Shown: positions 13,790-27,350 of the stretch, piece after piece
How the letters are laid out: each line of letters begins with the position of its first letter
How positions within the stretch are numbered: the first letter of the stretch is position 1
Source: Hoplostethus atlanticus
Taxonomy: Eukaryota > Chordata > Actinopteri > Trachichthyiformes > Trachichthyidae
Assembly: GCA_034670405.1 (NCBI GenBank)
Contig: JAXDDX010000213.1
Coordinates: 452,501-516,500, forward strand
DNA: 64,000 nt
Reading direction: 5' to 3'
The notes under the pieces: model-generated
The model's database searches: none
What the model saw: only the letters and a program-made list of their open reading frames with translations
Told to the model about the DNA's origin: nothing
Made by a program: the position numbers and the translations under genes

Positions 13790-14475
13790 CCACTCGCTTT
13801 CCTCAGATGGAAACTATTCTGTGCTTTGTTCAATAGCTTACTCACACATTCCTTTATACCACAGATGGGTAGAGGCACACACACACACACACACCAACAC
13901 GAACACAATCGTAAATAAAATTGGACGGCGACACTCTATCCAACCTGTGTGAATAATTCAGCGGACATACGGTTGACGAGACCGGGGTCGGTTTACACCT
14001 CCCTCCTCTTTTGTTTTTCCTCATTTCATTTTTTCTACAGCGTAGATAAATAAATCAAGGAGCTCGCCGGCTATCTGGGTCAGAAGTGAACTTCAAAAGC
14101 GGGATACCCTGGCAGTAACATTACCACATAAAAGAGACATTTATTGGGAGAAAAATGGCAGTTTTATCTGCAAGCGGACTGAATATCTGAATCGTATACA
14201 GCGGCGAGTGAGAGGCTAAACGGGGAATAACGGGCAGAAGGCAAAAGGTCATGAGTTAGTTCGACCACGCTGAGCCACTGCTACATAACTTATCAAGAGC
14301 ACCATTTTATTTTCCTGCTGCCTGAGAGACAGTGGAGGTCCGCTGTGCAGTGCATCTGACTGCTACTCAGCCTGTCAGTCGGTATCTGTGCCTGTCTGCT
14401 TGTTGGCCTGTTCAGTCTGTCCTGCTTCTTTGTATCATCTTCAATGACAGCAAAAATGACAACTGGACTCTCTAA

Positions 14476-14509
<34 letters not shown>
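14476..14509. repeat. (CA)17 microsatellite
   Basis: Pure CA run. Confidence 0.95.
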
Positions 14510-14511
<2 letters not shown>

Positions 14512-14799
14512 AAAGGTGACTCGGTAGCATTTTCAGTATATTTATGCTACCTAGAAGAGAGGGGAGACAAGAGAACATGTTTTGGTGTTTGTTTGGGTTA
14601 TTTGTTTGGGGTGGTGTATTTTTCTAGCCATAGTGACAATTTTCTTTCTCTCTGTGGTCGCCCATCAAGGCTGAAGAGATATAGGTAAATCACTGCAGTA
14701 TAGCAATGTCAAGTTTACAGCCAGGGAGAAGGAGATAAAGTAAAAAAATAAAAAATAAAAAAAAGATCCCAGAGGCAAAAACAGCTAGAAAAGGAAAGG

Positions 14800-14800
<1 letters not shown>

Positions 14801-14833
<33 letters not shown>
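14801..14833. repeat. (CA)16 microsatellite
   Basis: Pure CA run following an A-rich stretch (14740-14765). Confidence 0.95.
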
Positions 14834-14835
<2 letters not shown>

Positions 14836-15119
14836 CTACCAAGCAACTGAATAACAAAGTTGGGTAGGGAACGAGAACATCCAGTCCTCTCCTCTCTCCC
14901 TTACAGCAACGATAAAGCGTCCAGTTCTTTTTAATGTGTAAAAGCCTGAAGGGTGGCAGATGATGGTAAGAGACCCAAGAGTGAATAACGGGCTACCAAC
15001 ACATGAGAGAACTACTGAGTAAGGTCAGAAGATGCAACGTAACGAGCTGGGCAATATATCTATCTCGGTCTAAATGAGCCCTATGTGAAACATTAAGACG
15101 AAGAGTTGCTGCACAGATG

Positions 15120-15255
15120 AAGCCGCATCAGAAAAGCTGATCGTGCACATTGCCTGGGTGAGGGGTTCGATTCCCACTGGGTCCCCCACACTAAAATGTA
15201 GCACTCAAGGTACTTTAGGGCACTTTAGTTAAAAGCTTCCACTAAATGGTATACA
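15120..15255 (+). repeat. tRNA-derived SINE (V-SINE-like), plus
   Basis: A box-B-like ggttcgattcccactggg is followed by a spacer and then gcactttagttaaaagcttc, cactaaatggtata, a diverged version of the V-SINE tail. The head is incomplete on the left. Confidence 0.65.
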
Positions 15256-15963
15256 AGTTAGCTAGCCAAAGAACAGCAGCAGCTGAAAATAATGAATCAG
15301 CAGTTAGTGTCAACAGGCGTCGAGAACAGCAAAACAAATGGCAGACAACTGAGAGTTTTTCTTCTCAATATTCCTTTTGTGCAACGTGCTGCTTATTCAG
15401 ACTGGATGCTGCTCAGCCTGGTCTGGCTGGCCGGGCTCTAAAGAGTGGTGACGCTGGCTTTGAGCCAGAAAAGCCACATTGCAGCTAAAACGTTCAAGCG
15501 GAGACACGGCATCCCTGAGATCATTTATCAACACCACAAACAAAAAAACCGGGGGGCCTAAAATTACTTCAGTGACTCCGACGCTCCGTCTTGTAGTAAG
15601 TTTTTAACACTCACTGAGTGAGTGATGGATGGTGAGCCCCGCGGGTCAGGAGGGATTGTCAGGTCCACAAGATGACGGCAACTAGAATAGGCACCACCAA
15701 CAGCAGCTGTCAAGACAGAAATACTGTAGCAAAACACTGGGGTGAAAGGGGAAGCCCCGCCGACTGACTGGCTTCTGGATGCAGTTCACTGCACCGCCGA
15801 GAGAGGGAACGAGGGGAGGGAGGGAGGAGGCAGCCGGGGAGAGAGAGAGCAGAGCAGTCGAGGAGAATGAGAAAGTGACCGAGGGAGGGAGCTAGCAAAG
15901 ATCAAGTGAGGTAAAAAATGGAAATGTCGGAGAAGAAAGAAGGGAGAGAGAGGGATGAAGAAC

Positions 15964-15966
<3 letters not shown>

Positions 15967-16051
<85 letters not shown>
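15967..16051. repeat. (GA)n microsatellite, 85 bp
   Basis: Pure GA tract at the end of a purine-rich block that begins near 15795. Confidence 0.97.
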
Positions 16052-16053
<2 letters not shown>

Positions 16054-16532
16054 AGCGCCCGAGGCAGAAGTCTTTGGCTATGCTGTTTGTTAAGCTTCTT
16101 CATCCAGAGGTACTACTGACCGGCTTCTGACTTACACAGTATTTCTCAACAACAAGAACCTCAGGCTTCAGACCGTGCAAACATAATGAAAAATGCAGCA
16201 ATGCAGCTATAATATCACATATCAACTGCAAGCTAGACAAGCGCATGGCGTGTCTGCTTGGTGCACCATCACTGAAAGTGGTCTGGTTCAACATCTCACC
16301 TGGACATTTCAGCTATTAAAACTGACTTTAATTTCAAGGTTTTGGAATCAGCAATGTCTGTATTTCTTAGATCACTTCTCCTTTAATAATCCATTTTCTT
16401 ACTAAAATAACTTTAATCCTTTCCCTTTATTTGGTCCAATTTGGGATGACAAGATCCTGGCATAAATTACCCTTAACTCTCTGCTTTCTCTCTGTCTTTC
16501 TTTCTGTCTCCCTTGTTAGTTACAGTTCCTCG

Positions 16533-16538
<6 letters not shown>

Positions 16539-16564
<26 letters not shown>

Positions 16565-16567
16565 ACC
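16539..16567. repeat. (CA)14 microsatellite
   Basis: Pure CA run. Confidence 0.95.
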
Positions 16568-17225
16568 TCATTAGCACCATTAACATAATGAGGCGCCACA
16601 CTATCAGGTTAATTAGTGGATGGGATTAGAGTGTGATGAGAGAGAGACATGGCTTAGGGAGAGGAGAGAGGAGGAGATGCACACTACGATGGTGAGGAGA
16701 GGGGACACGGGATCACAGAAACACAAGGGAAAGAGGGCATCAGCCTGCTTGTTTGGTTGATTAACAATAAACGAGGAGGTGAGAGGAAAGAAAACGAAGA
16801 TGAGGAGAGTTTTCTGCCTCAAACATGGTAACTGAGCACACACACTAAATATCTGCAGTCCTTTGTAACAAGGTAACGCTTGTTCCTCTTTCTCAACCCC
16901 AACCACTTTTCCAAACTCCTATCCTTTCTCCTGCCTTCTCGCTCCCTGTCTCCTTCCTTTGCTCCACAGGCAGATGCTAACGCTACAGCATCAGGGTACG
17001 TTTCAGAAAACCAAGGTTGCGGTGTACCACTGACGTTTGAAAAAAGCAAATGGATATAGCCCTGAAATATTTGTGGCACAGTTAGGTGGGGTTGTGTGTG
17101 TGTGTGTCTGCGGTTGAAGGGAATACTACTTTACTACTAGACTATAAGCATCAGTTCAGTAAAACCCAGCCCTCCTGATGCTGTATGTGGAAAACAAACA
17201 GACTCTTGTAAAAAAATAACTACTA

Positions 17226-17227
<2 letters not shown>

Positions 17228-17251
<24 letters not shown>
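17228..17251. repeat. (TAA)n microsatellite
   Basis: About eight AAT units followed by an A run. Confidence 0.9.
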
Positions 17252-17256
<5 letters not shown>

Positions 17257-17982
17257 TAAGTGCTAGCATTCAGTGACGCTGTTCAGGAGAGCAGTCGCTC
17301 AGTAACTACTAAGTCCTTCAATCTAGCACACAAAAGCACAATTATTATTGTCATGATTTCTGGTGAATCTATTAGTATTTCTAGCTATTCGCTCATAACT
17401 TTATTATTGTCAGACATATGCCTTTAGTTAGCCCACATTTTTCAACTAGCGTTTCAATTCCCTCGCTCACTCAGCGTTTGATAGCACAGCCAATCCTCTC
17501 CTCCCACACCAAGAGATATGGTGAAGCTTGTTAAGTTTACGCGCCGTGCTCCAGGACCAAACTACAGAAAGGAGTTTATTTTAATCCACATCTAATCCAT
17601 TCTTTTAAGATTTAGCAGGTATAAAATCCCCAGCGCTTCGGTGTAAAAAGCTGTGACCTTAATTCAGACCAACTCCGGTTATAACCTCTCTGTATCTGGA
17701 TTTTAACATATTCTGGAAAAATGGAAAAATCCGAGAAAAGTCCAAAATTATGACAATTAGGATAATCAAAATAAGCTCTATCACAATTCCCTTTATGAAT
17801 TAAACACTCACAGCCATAATATTATAAAATGATGCAACTCTAATTTAGATTTTGTCATGTGGGGGATCTGCAGCTTGATCTTACTGTAACACAGTCCAGA
17901 TGAGTGCATTTTACATTTCCACGTTCTGTCAAAAACAATTCGTTCTAACTCATCGAAGGTCTTACGTGTCACTTTTGTGTTA

Positions 17983-18249
<267 letters not shown>

Positions 18250-18300
18250 TTAGGAGTATATAAGGAAATATCTTTAAAGTTGGGTAGAGAGGGATTTCAG

Positions 18301-18815
18301 GTGACGCGCCCTGGTGGCCATGTTGGAGGCCCTCCGCTCATAAGCATCAATGGCTGATTGCATTTCCAAATGTACAACTTGGCTTGGTCAGAATTGAACA
18401 GATATGGTTCATTTCTGAGCTGTTTATGGCTGGGAACTAATAGTTTCATCACTAATAAAGATGAGAAATTGTGTGTTTAGATCAGCTTGCTAGCTAGCTA
18501 ACCATAGTTTCTGATTAGATGACCATCACTGTCCTGTTGTAAATGTCCTAATTTAGCACACATAAGAATAAGCTAGCATTACCAGCTAGCAGTAACAAAA
18601 GACAATACTTTTTTGGGGGGAAATTGGCTCATTGGTCAACTTGCCTTTACGTGTTACTAAAGGAATCCTCTCCTCAAAATAAAAGTAAATTGACCGACGG
18701 GCCAAAAAGTCGGTGTATCCATTAACAATAACATTGGTTGCTTTGCTAAATTAGCCTGCTGGCTAGTTAGCTAGCTAGCAATGCCAAAAAAGCTGTTTGT
18801 CTCTTCTCAAGCTGC
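18301..18815 (+). repeat. Three-copy interspersed repeat, copy A
   Basis: Shares a series of motifs in the same order with copies B and C: ggccatgttggagg near the start, then ctgggaacta/gatcgtttca and attgtgtgtttaga, a run of gctagctagctaacc, and finally ttggttgctttgctaaattagcc, ctgctggctagttagctagc. Copy A has about 120 bp (roughly 18600-18720) that the other copies lack. It starts 82 bp upstream of the enah exon 3 acceptor. No open frame spans it; it is probably a non-autonomous element of unassigned family. Its right boundary is approximate. Confidence 0.75.
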
Positions 18816-19228
18816 ACTGGGGTAGAGAAGAGGACCAGATGGGTCCTAGTTTGTGGGTCTACAACCACATAAAACCTGGAGTCAGCAGTCACCCTAACCC
18901 TTTATTTAAGGAGTCTATATATCCCTCAATAACAACCAAAACATGTAAATGTTTACTGCTAAATAAAAACACAACTACTTCCTCTTTTGAGTGCTGGCTA
19001 TGTTCCTGTAGAGTTGGGAATCATTCAAACAAAAAGCATTTCATGCACAGCTGGCAGGTGAGTTTTATCCCTCGCTAGCACACCACCTCAGACATAAACA
19101 CAAGCTGTAAACCTCTTGTGGTCTCATCTATCAAATCAATCGCTCTCTGAGTCAGGGAACTGTTGCCATCCACTTACTTTACCAGTCAACTCAAGGTGAA
19201 GAGCTGATAAATACACCACACAAAGATC

Positions 19229-19254
19229 ACACACACACACACACACACACACAC
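19229..19254. repeat. (CA)13 microsatellite
   Basis: Pure CA run in intron 2. Confidence 0.95.
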
Positions 19255-20468
19255 GTTAACTCCCCTGTCTTGTCCCCCTAATAGCCCTCAATCTAATGGC
19301 ACACAAATTGACAACACAGGGGACGGTGCTGTCCACTGAGTGGCATAAGATCTTTCTGCCTGGTCGTAAAGGAGCATTACTGTCCATTTACTCAGCGGTT
19401 TAAGGTGCTTCCAATGCCAGCGACGGGGGTTTTCAATGTCCTGGGCATACAGCCAAGTAGAAACGCCTCCATCTACTTCTATCTGGGTTACTGAGGCAGT
19501 TCGAGAAGCGGTGTGTTCCCCACAACCCCAAGGGATCACGAGGGGATTTCACTCTCTCGCTCACTCCACTTTTTTGCATCCCTCTGTATGAAGCATTTTT
19601 AGGTGTTCATCTGATATCGCTGAAACACCCTCAAAAGATAATATTACACAGCTTAATCTCGTAATCAGTGTGTCGTCTCACATCCAAAGTAATAAGAGCA
19701 TGGATCCAAAACATATTCCCAGATAGGGGCCTGCTGGTCAAATGCTTATCTGTGGGGGTCCTCGGCTGGAACCTGTCAGTCTATGAAAAATAACGCCGAG
19801 CCCAAGCACCGGCTAGGTTTACTCTGGCCCAGTAAGTGAATGTCCACTGTCAGTTTCTGTCTTTTTTCATAATGCCTCTTTGGCAGGCGGGATGGGGTTT
19901 GCATGACCGTTTTTTACTGACGATAAAACAAGCAACCGGTGAGTGAGAACTCTAGATCCTATTGTAGATGGCAAGGAATGAAACAAACGGAGGAAATGTG
20001 TATCTTATGATAGCAGCGCCATGTAATCCAACAATCAGCCCGGGGCTCTGAGAGTATACCTTTAACACAAACACTGCCAGTCTATTGTTTTTATCCATTT
20101 ATTTGTCTTTCATTTCTCTGTTTTTTTCAGGTTCTTAGTTATTAAAAAAAAACAAAAAAATCGCACTTCTACCATGGGATGTGATTTTTGTATGTTTTGT
20201 GTCTTGCTGCCTTGACCAAATGTGCTATGACAAAAACAAAATTCCTGTGTAAGAGTAATGTGAAAGTCTGTTTTGGCATACAGGAACACAAACACACACA
20301 GACAAAGAGGATGAAGTGAAAGAGAAGGACAAGAGGAGATGAGAAGAGAAGGAAGGAAAAGAGGGGAGAAACAGAGGAGAAGACAAGAGCATCATGACAA
20401 ATCCTCGTCTCTCTTCTGGGAAAGCTCATAAATAAGACAGAGTGGGACTGCTGAGGCGGTGCATGCTC

Positions 20469-20495
20469 CACACACACACACACACACACACACAC
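20469..20495. repeat. (CA)13 microsatellite
   Basis: Pure CA run in intron 2. Confidence 0.95.
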
Positions 20496-20804
20496 TACAG
20501 AGCTTTACTCTTTCAGTCTTGAAGGAGATGCTCCTGTGTACATTGAGGATTAGTATCGCCAATCAAGCTGTGAGGCATCTGAACCCATCTTAACTTCTTT
20601 CTACTCCTATGTCCACCCTGTGCCAGGACGTTGCTGTGTATGAGTGTGTGTGTGTGTGCATGTGCAACGCAACAGGTTTTGGTGCATGTTGCTGGTGCTT
20701 GTGAGAACGATTAGCAGGCAGGCACAGGGATGTGCTGAGATCACTGGAATTAGAGGAGTTGGAGAGCCAAGCAGAAGACAGGAAAAGGGTTCAGTGCAAG
20801 GTCA

Positions 20805-20808
<4 letters not shown>

Positions 20809-20848
<40 letters not shown>
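20809..20848. repeat. (GT)20 microsatellite
   Basis: Pure GT run in intron 2; CA repeat in the enah transcript sense. Confidence 0.95.
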
Positions 20849-20851
<3 letters not shown>

Positions 20852-22199
20852 GTTTGTTTCCTGGCCCTTTTTTATTTCCTTGTGGGTTGCCCTTCTAAAA
20901 TGTCTTCTTTCCCCTCTTGGGGGCAGATTTCCAGCAGTGGAAGCCAGTGAACGGAGGGGAAACACTGTGTGTGCTAACACAGATTCTCTGAACATTTCTT
21001 AAACCACTGGCTCCCATATTTTGTGAGTTAGGCTCCCTGAGATGTTTCCCTGTCTGGTGTAGCCCCTCACACAGGCTGGCAGCTTGAGACTCCTAAAGCT
21101 GCTGTAAACAAGCTTTTCTCCTCATATTGATTATTTACAGGCCAGCGTCAGTCTTGACTTTACTGGGCTTATTTTCAAATCATATAAAACAATCTTTTAA
21201 TATATCCAGATTTGGCAACAGGAATCTTTCCCATCCTGATTCCCAAAGGTGCCAATATATCAGAACAACTGATGATTTTTTTCCCTTTAACCTTCCCAAT
21301 CGACATTCCACCACAATGCAGTACCACAAACTTTACAGGAGATGAGGGTCTTTCCTCAGAAACTTTCTCATCATTACTTAACCTTGAAAATTTGGGTAGC
21401 GAAGGAAGTTTAAGCTTAGTTTAATTCACAATTGTTTTAAAATATTTTTTACCAAGCCTGGCAAAATCCCCAAGCCCAAATTCTCATCTTCTAATATGTT
21501 TCTCAAAACCCGCTAGATTCTTTGGTGCACATTTTTTTTCAATCTCGTCTCGTCAATGACCCAACATGTACTAGAGACGTCACGTGGCAGGTCAAACCAC
21601 CTTGACATGTTACAGTGACTCAATGATTTTGGAGCACAGAGGATGCTGTGGCAAAATGGCTGTTATTTCAAGGCAAAATGACATGATTCATTTTGTTAAC
21701 TGGGATGATTTTTGTCAAGAAGTAGGCTACAGGAAGACATTGATGAGCAAAAGGTTGTTCACAAATCCCAAAACACCTTTAATATACGACTGCAAACTTA
21801 GCAGGAATGTAACCGGTAGCACAGCATTGTTCAAAAGGTACGGCTAAATTATAGTACAACACTATATAGTCTAGCTGGTCGACGGGCTGGCTTAATGTGA
21901 CTGCAGAACGAGTCATGCTGGGGAAAATATGATAGAGTGATGTTGCCTGCGGTGGTGGTGAGATGCAGGTGACAGTGCTGCTGACGCTTCAAATCTGACG
22001 CCTACAGGAAGTCATAAAAGTGTCCAATTAGAGATCGTTCTACCGTCTGCTTAACACCGGAGACGCCAATGGATGTTTGAGCTCTAAGAGAGCCACCAAG
22101 CTGTCAATTGAAGTGTGTACATATAATGAGGAGTACTACGCACAGACACTGCACCTAGGAAAGATCATGAAGGGACATTTTGAGAGCTGAGATATTTCA

Positions 22200-22511
<312 letters not shown>

Positions 22512-23999
22512 CTAACACAAAAACCTTTATTGTGTATCTTCAGCCAAACAATCTGATTTGATGGTCAAACGTGCATCCAACTGTGCTGATAATTCCCATA
22601 AAGCACAGCTAGCTTTATGTTGTTGGTAGTTATCTTTTAGTTTTCTACTACTTATTCTCATGTACGGTTGTCCAACAGTACACATGTATTGTATAAAAGC
22701 CATAACACCCTTCACAATGTTATTTACTGTGATTATAGGTAGAGTGATGCAGGTGTAGGTGCACAGCCGAGCCAATCACAGTACAAGCCCCCCCCCGCCG
22801 GGAACAGACAATTAATGAACCTACTGTAATACATTTCTAAAGATAAACTCCTCTCCGTGACCCCCAGAGTTCAACCCGATAAGCCCACAGCCTTTCAGAT
22901 CCTTCCAAGTCCCCCCAGATTACACTGGAAATCCAATTTGAGCTTTTGCTCTTACCGTTCCCCTAAAAACAGCACACAAGGAGAAAGAGAAAAAGTGAGA
23001 GAGAAGAACAAGAGACAGACTGACATAGACAGAGGCTGGGGGGGGTAACAGAGACAGAGGGAAGGATGGGTTAGGCTGCAGCATATCAAAAGTCACTCTT
23101 CATCATCCAGCCGTGCACCCAGCAGTAGTGCTTTCTACAAGGTGGAGGGATTCTGATGTATCCCCCTCATGAAATCAGCCCGTGATCATATAAAGTTAGT
23201 GCAGTCCGCTCCATGCCGACTCATCACCTTACCAGGACTTCAGCCGCATGTCTAAGTAACCGGTAATTGGATGCATTGGACTTGTGTGTCTTGTGCTTAA
23301 TGTTCCATGGCATCAAAATAATTAAGAGCCCCGGTCTGAGCAGATGCAGTGCAGAGGAAGAGATGCATCACTCTCGATATTGAAAACGCTTCTATATTGG
23401 ATGTAATAAATACCAAGGTGGTTGGCCAGAGCCATCTAACCTGGTAAATCAACACCAGCGGTATTATTACACTTAACATCTCTTCTACAGCTGTTTGAGT
23501 GCGGATCACTCTTCCAGCAGTCAGCTTGTATGTACAAATTATTTATTTTTAGACTGTTTATTTCTGCCTTTCCATTTTAAATGATGTACAGCGCTGTCGG
23601 TCTCGTCCCTTAGAAGGGCTTCGTAAGATTTCAGTTGAAAATGGACATTAGGGAGCATTAGTCCAGCTAATGATCCTCTCCGGTCTCTGTAGTCGTCTAG
23701 TGACTCTGTAAGTAACAGCCTAGTTAAAAGTTATTGGCCATGTTGCTCTCATAATGAAACCAAGGGCCCATTAGTAACCAGACACCCATTAGGTTGTGTC
23801 TGCAGAGAGGGTTGTACTTCTATTGGCTTACATTTTTGGCATTTAGTTCTTAACTGGAGTGACTTACAATGACTTTTATTATTAATAAGTGCCATAAGAA
23901 GTATTTACTACCACTCTGCTATGCTTTTATTGCATTATATAAAAAATATATATATATTTCTTAAAACGAGTCTTTGGGTCACAAACTAGTGGAAAAGTG

Positions 24000-24070
24000 G
24001 AAAGTCAAGTCACATTTATTCATAAAGCGCTTGTAAAGAGATTTATACAGACAAACAGAGAAAAACAAGC
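24000..24070 (-). repeat. Possible SINE/LINE 3'-tail fragment
   Basis: agtcacatttattcataaag, cgcttgtaaagag resembles the widespread fish phrase 'caactttatttatatagcgcttttaa'. Family assignment is not possible by eye. Confidence 0.3.
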
Positions 24071-24099
24071 AGTACAAAGACAGAACAAGGACATCACAG

Positions 24100-24101
<2 letters not shown>

Positions 24102-24151
<50 letters not shown>
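24102..24151. repeat. (TG)25 microsatellite
   Basis: Pure TG run next to the tail-like fragment at 24000-24070. Confidence 0.95.
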
Positions 24152-24153
<2 letters not shown>

Positions 24154-24453
24154 CAAGATGGAAAGAAAGCAGAGAAAAGAACCGGATAAATTTGCTTGGG
24201 GAGAGGAGGAAGATGAGTGAACGCAGCCCAGGGGGAAGTGATGAGAGGAGACGGATCCCCCTCCACGGAGACAGAAACCTTGTGTTCTTAAATATACTTG
24301 AAAATGGAGGGTCCATACTGGCAGGCAACACACTTCGCTGAATCCTTAGTGTGAACGGAGGCTCCAGACGCTTCTTGAAACGCTCCTATCTGTATTGTAT
24401 ACTCGTAAGAAAGCACACAAGCAACTCAACATGCATGCACACAAACGCAGCGT

Positions 24454-24480
24454 CACACACACACACACACACACACACAC
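24454..24480. repeat. (CA)13 microsatellite
   Basis: Pure CA run. Confidence 0.95.
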
Positions 24481-25082
24481 TTTCACACCTCCACTAATAG
24501 GCTCCCTTATGACAGCAGAAGCTGAACTGTGCTGCCACACTACAGCTGATGGACTTACATTATGGTAGAGTCTCTGTATTCTTAGCACAAATATCATAGA
24601 AGAAAAGCTCCATTAAGAGGTAACACCTAATAAACAAAAGTACTCAGCCCGTAGCTTTTATCCTACTTGTGAAAACTGTAAGCTAGAAATAAACTGAGCT
24701 GGTAATGGAGAAGAGAAAAGAAAGGAAGGCAGTATCATTAATTCATGGCAAATTGACGAAGTAACCATTCTTATTTTTAGCAACGGGCCAGGAGAGCAGT
24801 TACAGTGGGGACATGCAGGGATGTGGTGGAGGGTGAACCCACCCAAACTCTGTTGATTCACCTTTTTATTTGCAGAAGAGTTTACTCACTTTTGGGCTGA
24901 CATAAGTCCTTATTATGATGTATGCTATAAATGTGTTATAAGTAGTATCAAACTGATATAAGTTCTTTAAGTTCTTTGAGGATACAGTCATTTAAAGAAA
25001 AATAACATAAATTAATGCTTTTCTGAAAATATAATTGCATGTAATTGATTTTACACACTTACAACACACACACACACACAGT

Positions 25083-25265
25083 ACAGCCCAGGCTCAACTG
25101 GCTCAGGGTTGAGTGTCTTTCTTAAGGGTATTTTGGTCATAGTTGTTGAAGACTGAGCTTCTTGCTCACTTCTCCAACTCCAGATTTTCCCCCTTCTGGT
25201 CTGAGGATTCAATCCAGTGGCATTCTGGTTAAAAGCTGGCGTCTCTAACCATCATGCTACTGCCA
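25083..25265 (-). repeat. Fish tRNA-derived SINE remnant, minus
   Basis: Contains agtgtctttcttaaggg, a diverged form of the fish-SINE agtgccttgctcaaggg phrase in reverse orientation. It also has gaggattcaatccagtgg and tggcgtctctaaccatcatg, the reverse complement of a tRNA-like box B and box A region. It is strongly diverged. Confidence 0.55.
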
Positions 25266-25687
25266 TCAGTTAAAGACACCAGCAGTCCTGCTCATCGAAG
25301 CCCTACCAGCTCCAGTGACGCTGTTCTGTAGCTGACCTTGTGCTCGATATTAATTTCATAAAGTATCTGTTATGTTTCAATACCAGGCCAAAGCTTATTG
25401 AAAATATGAAACAGGCCTGTATTTAAAAGAAAAACCCTCCAGGGTCTATTTTGCGGCGGGGAGGCCTTCTGATTGCATGTAGCCAATCAAAAAGGAAGGC
25501 AATTTGAACAATCGGATCCAAGTGGTAGAAAATATTTGTTGCATTGCCGAATGGTTTTGTTGATTGTGGTCGCTCGGTTTGGTCAGATGGGATGTCAGAG
25601 GAAAGACCTCGTTCTCATACCATGGAATGAATTGGCGCTTCAAGACCACTGGAGAGACCACAGCCCCTGGCCTCCAATGCTTTAATT

Positions 25688-25688
<1 letters not shown>

Positions 25689-25724
<36 letters not shown>

Positions 25725-25730
25725 AGAGAG
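25689..25730. repeat. (AC)n(AG)n microsatellite
   Basis: CA run followed by a short AG run. It is an inverted partner of the TG tract 36 bp to the right. Confidence 0.95.
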
Positions 25731-25763
25731 TTTGTTTATCTCAGATGTAAGCATGCGTGCACA

Positions 25764-25766
<3 letters not shown>

Positions 25767-25810
<44 letters not shown>
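25767..25810. repeat. (TG)22 microsatellite
   Basis: Pure TG run. Confidence 0.95.
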
Positions 25811-25811
<1 letters not shown>

Positions 25812-26627
25812 TTCAGCTCAAGGCCTCAACCCTCCACTTTGTGACCACAGTGAGCAAAAAGCGAGAAATCCAACCAAGGGAAAATCCCCTCAAAGCAAAT
25901 CTCTGTAGCGCCCAGTGAAGTCAACACGACATAGCTGCTCCTCCTCATTGGTCCGTTCACTGTTAAAGGGATACTTTATGACATTATTACGTTTAGTTAT
26001 TTTTCCTGCACCAGACACTGGATATATTATGGAGGAAATAATCTCTACATTTGTCCTTCATCCACATAAAAAACAGTGTCTGTTCTGTCTGTTCTGTCTG
26101 TTCTGGCACCATTTCAGAAACAATAATGAAACACAGTGAAATGTGAATTCACGCTTGTCAGCAGCATCGGGACAATTATGTTGGAGTAATGTACTTGACT
26201 GGTCCAGTCCTGTTGACCCTCCTCGTCTCCTTGTTAACCCATCCTCCAAACACATCTAACTCACTCTTTCCCTCCCCCCCGGCTCACAACACTCCTCTCT
26301 ACTGCGTTAACACTACTGTACTGTACTGTACTATCTGCCTGCCCATCACTGTGTCACTGTGCCTGTCTGTCAGTAATGGCTGCTTGACTTCCCTAGCTGT
26401 TATGACTCACCAGTGATAAACTCCCAGTGCACTCGGTTTACCCCCTGCCTGGTGAACGTGTTTCACCGGCTTCATGGAACTGAGAAATAATACATTTTAG
26501 ATTGTTGCTTGAATTCTAGAAAGTGGCTTTTCCTCTTCCTTGGGTTTCTTCCTCCAGGCTGTTACGTGCCTTTAGAGAGTCTTCAGCTCAGCCTCCCAAC
26601 AAAACTCACCCTGTAGAGAGCTTTCGG

Positions 26628-27195
26628 GTGACGTAACGCACCCTCTGGCGGCCATGTTGGAGGTCCTCAGCTCTTCGACAGCAGTGAGAACAGCTGATCG
26701 TGGATTAACCGTCTCCAGAGAATTCATTAGAGATTCATTTCCGTGCGTTTTTTGACTGGGAACTGATCGTTTCACCACTGATCAATCTGATTGATTTTGT
26801 GTTTAGACTACTTCAGCTTGTTAGTTAGCTAGCTAACCGGTCAGCTAACCAGCGCTGTCTCGTTGTTAACTGATTTGTGCTAATGTATCTAGTAGAAGCT
26901 AGTGTTTGTAGTTGCATTCTAACAGTAACATTGGTTGCTTTGCTAAATTAGCCTGCTGGCTAGTTAGCTAGCTAACAGTTTGTTCAGGTTAACTGAGCTG
27001 ACGCTGACTCAGAGTGTTTTGGAGTAGAGGCTAGAGTAAAATACAAGACCGTTTACTGTGTCACAGTAACCTACATCTGGAATCAAATCTACTTCAGCAG
27101 ACCGTTACTGAATTGATCTATACTCAGACTACACAATCTTTTACACATCTCTCTTTCTTGCCTGGTTGGTATATATTTAGCCAGTTCTCCAATGA
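26628..27195 (+). repeat. Three-copy interspersed repeat, copy B
   Basis: Begins gtgacgtaacgcaccctctgg followed by cggccatgttggagg. It continues with ctgggaactgatcgtttcac, gattttgtgtttagac, gttagttagctagctaacc, and ttggttgctttgctaaatta before gcctgctggctagttagc. Its final about 100 bp (gttactgaattgatcta to gccagttctccaa) aligns with the end of copy C. A 127-bp CA tract starts immediately after it. Divergence from the other copies suggests old insertions rather than a recent duplication. Confidence 0.75.
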
Positions 27196-27220
27196 GCCTC
27201 CATGGTGGTGGCCAGCTGTG

Positions 27221-27350
<130 letters not shown>

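Noticed and set aside
15150..15190. tRNA-like B box (ggttcgattcccact) considered as a tRNA gene
   Set aside because: No complete cloverleaf can be drawn, and the downstream tail is SINE-like.
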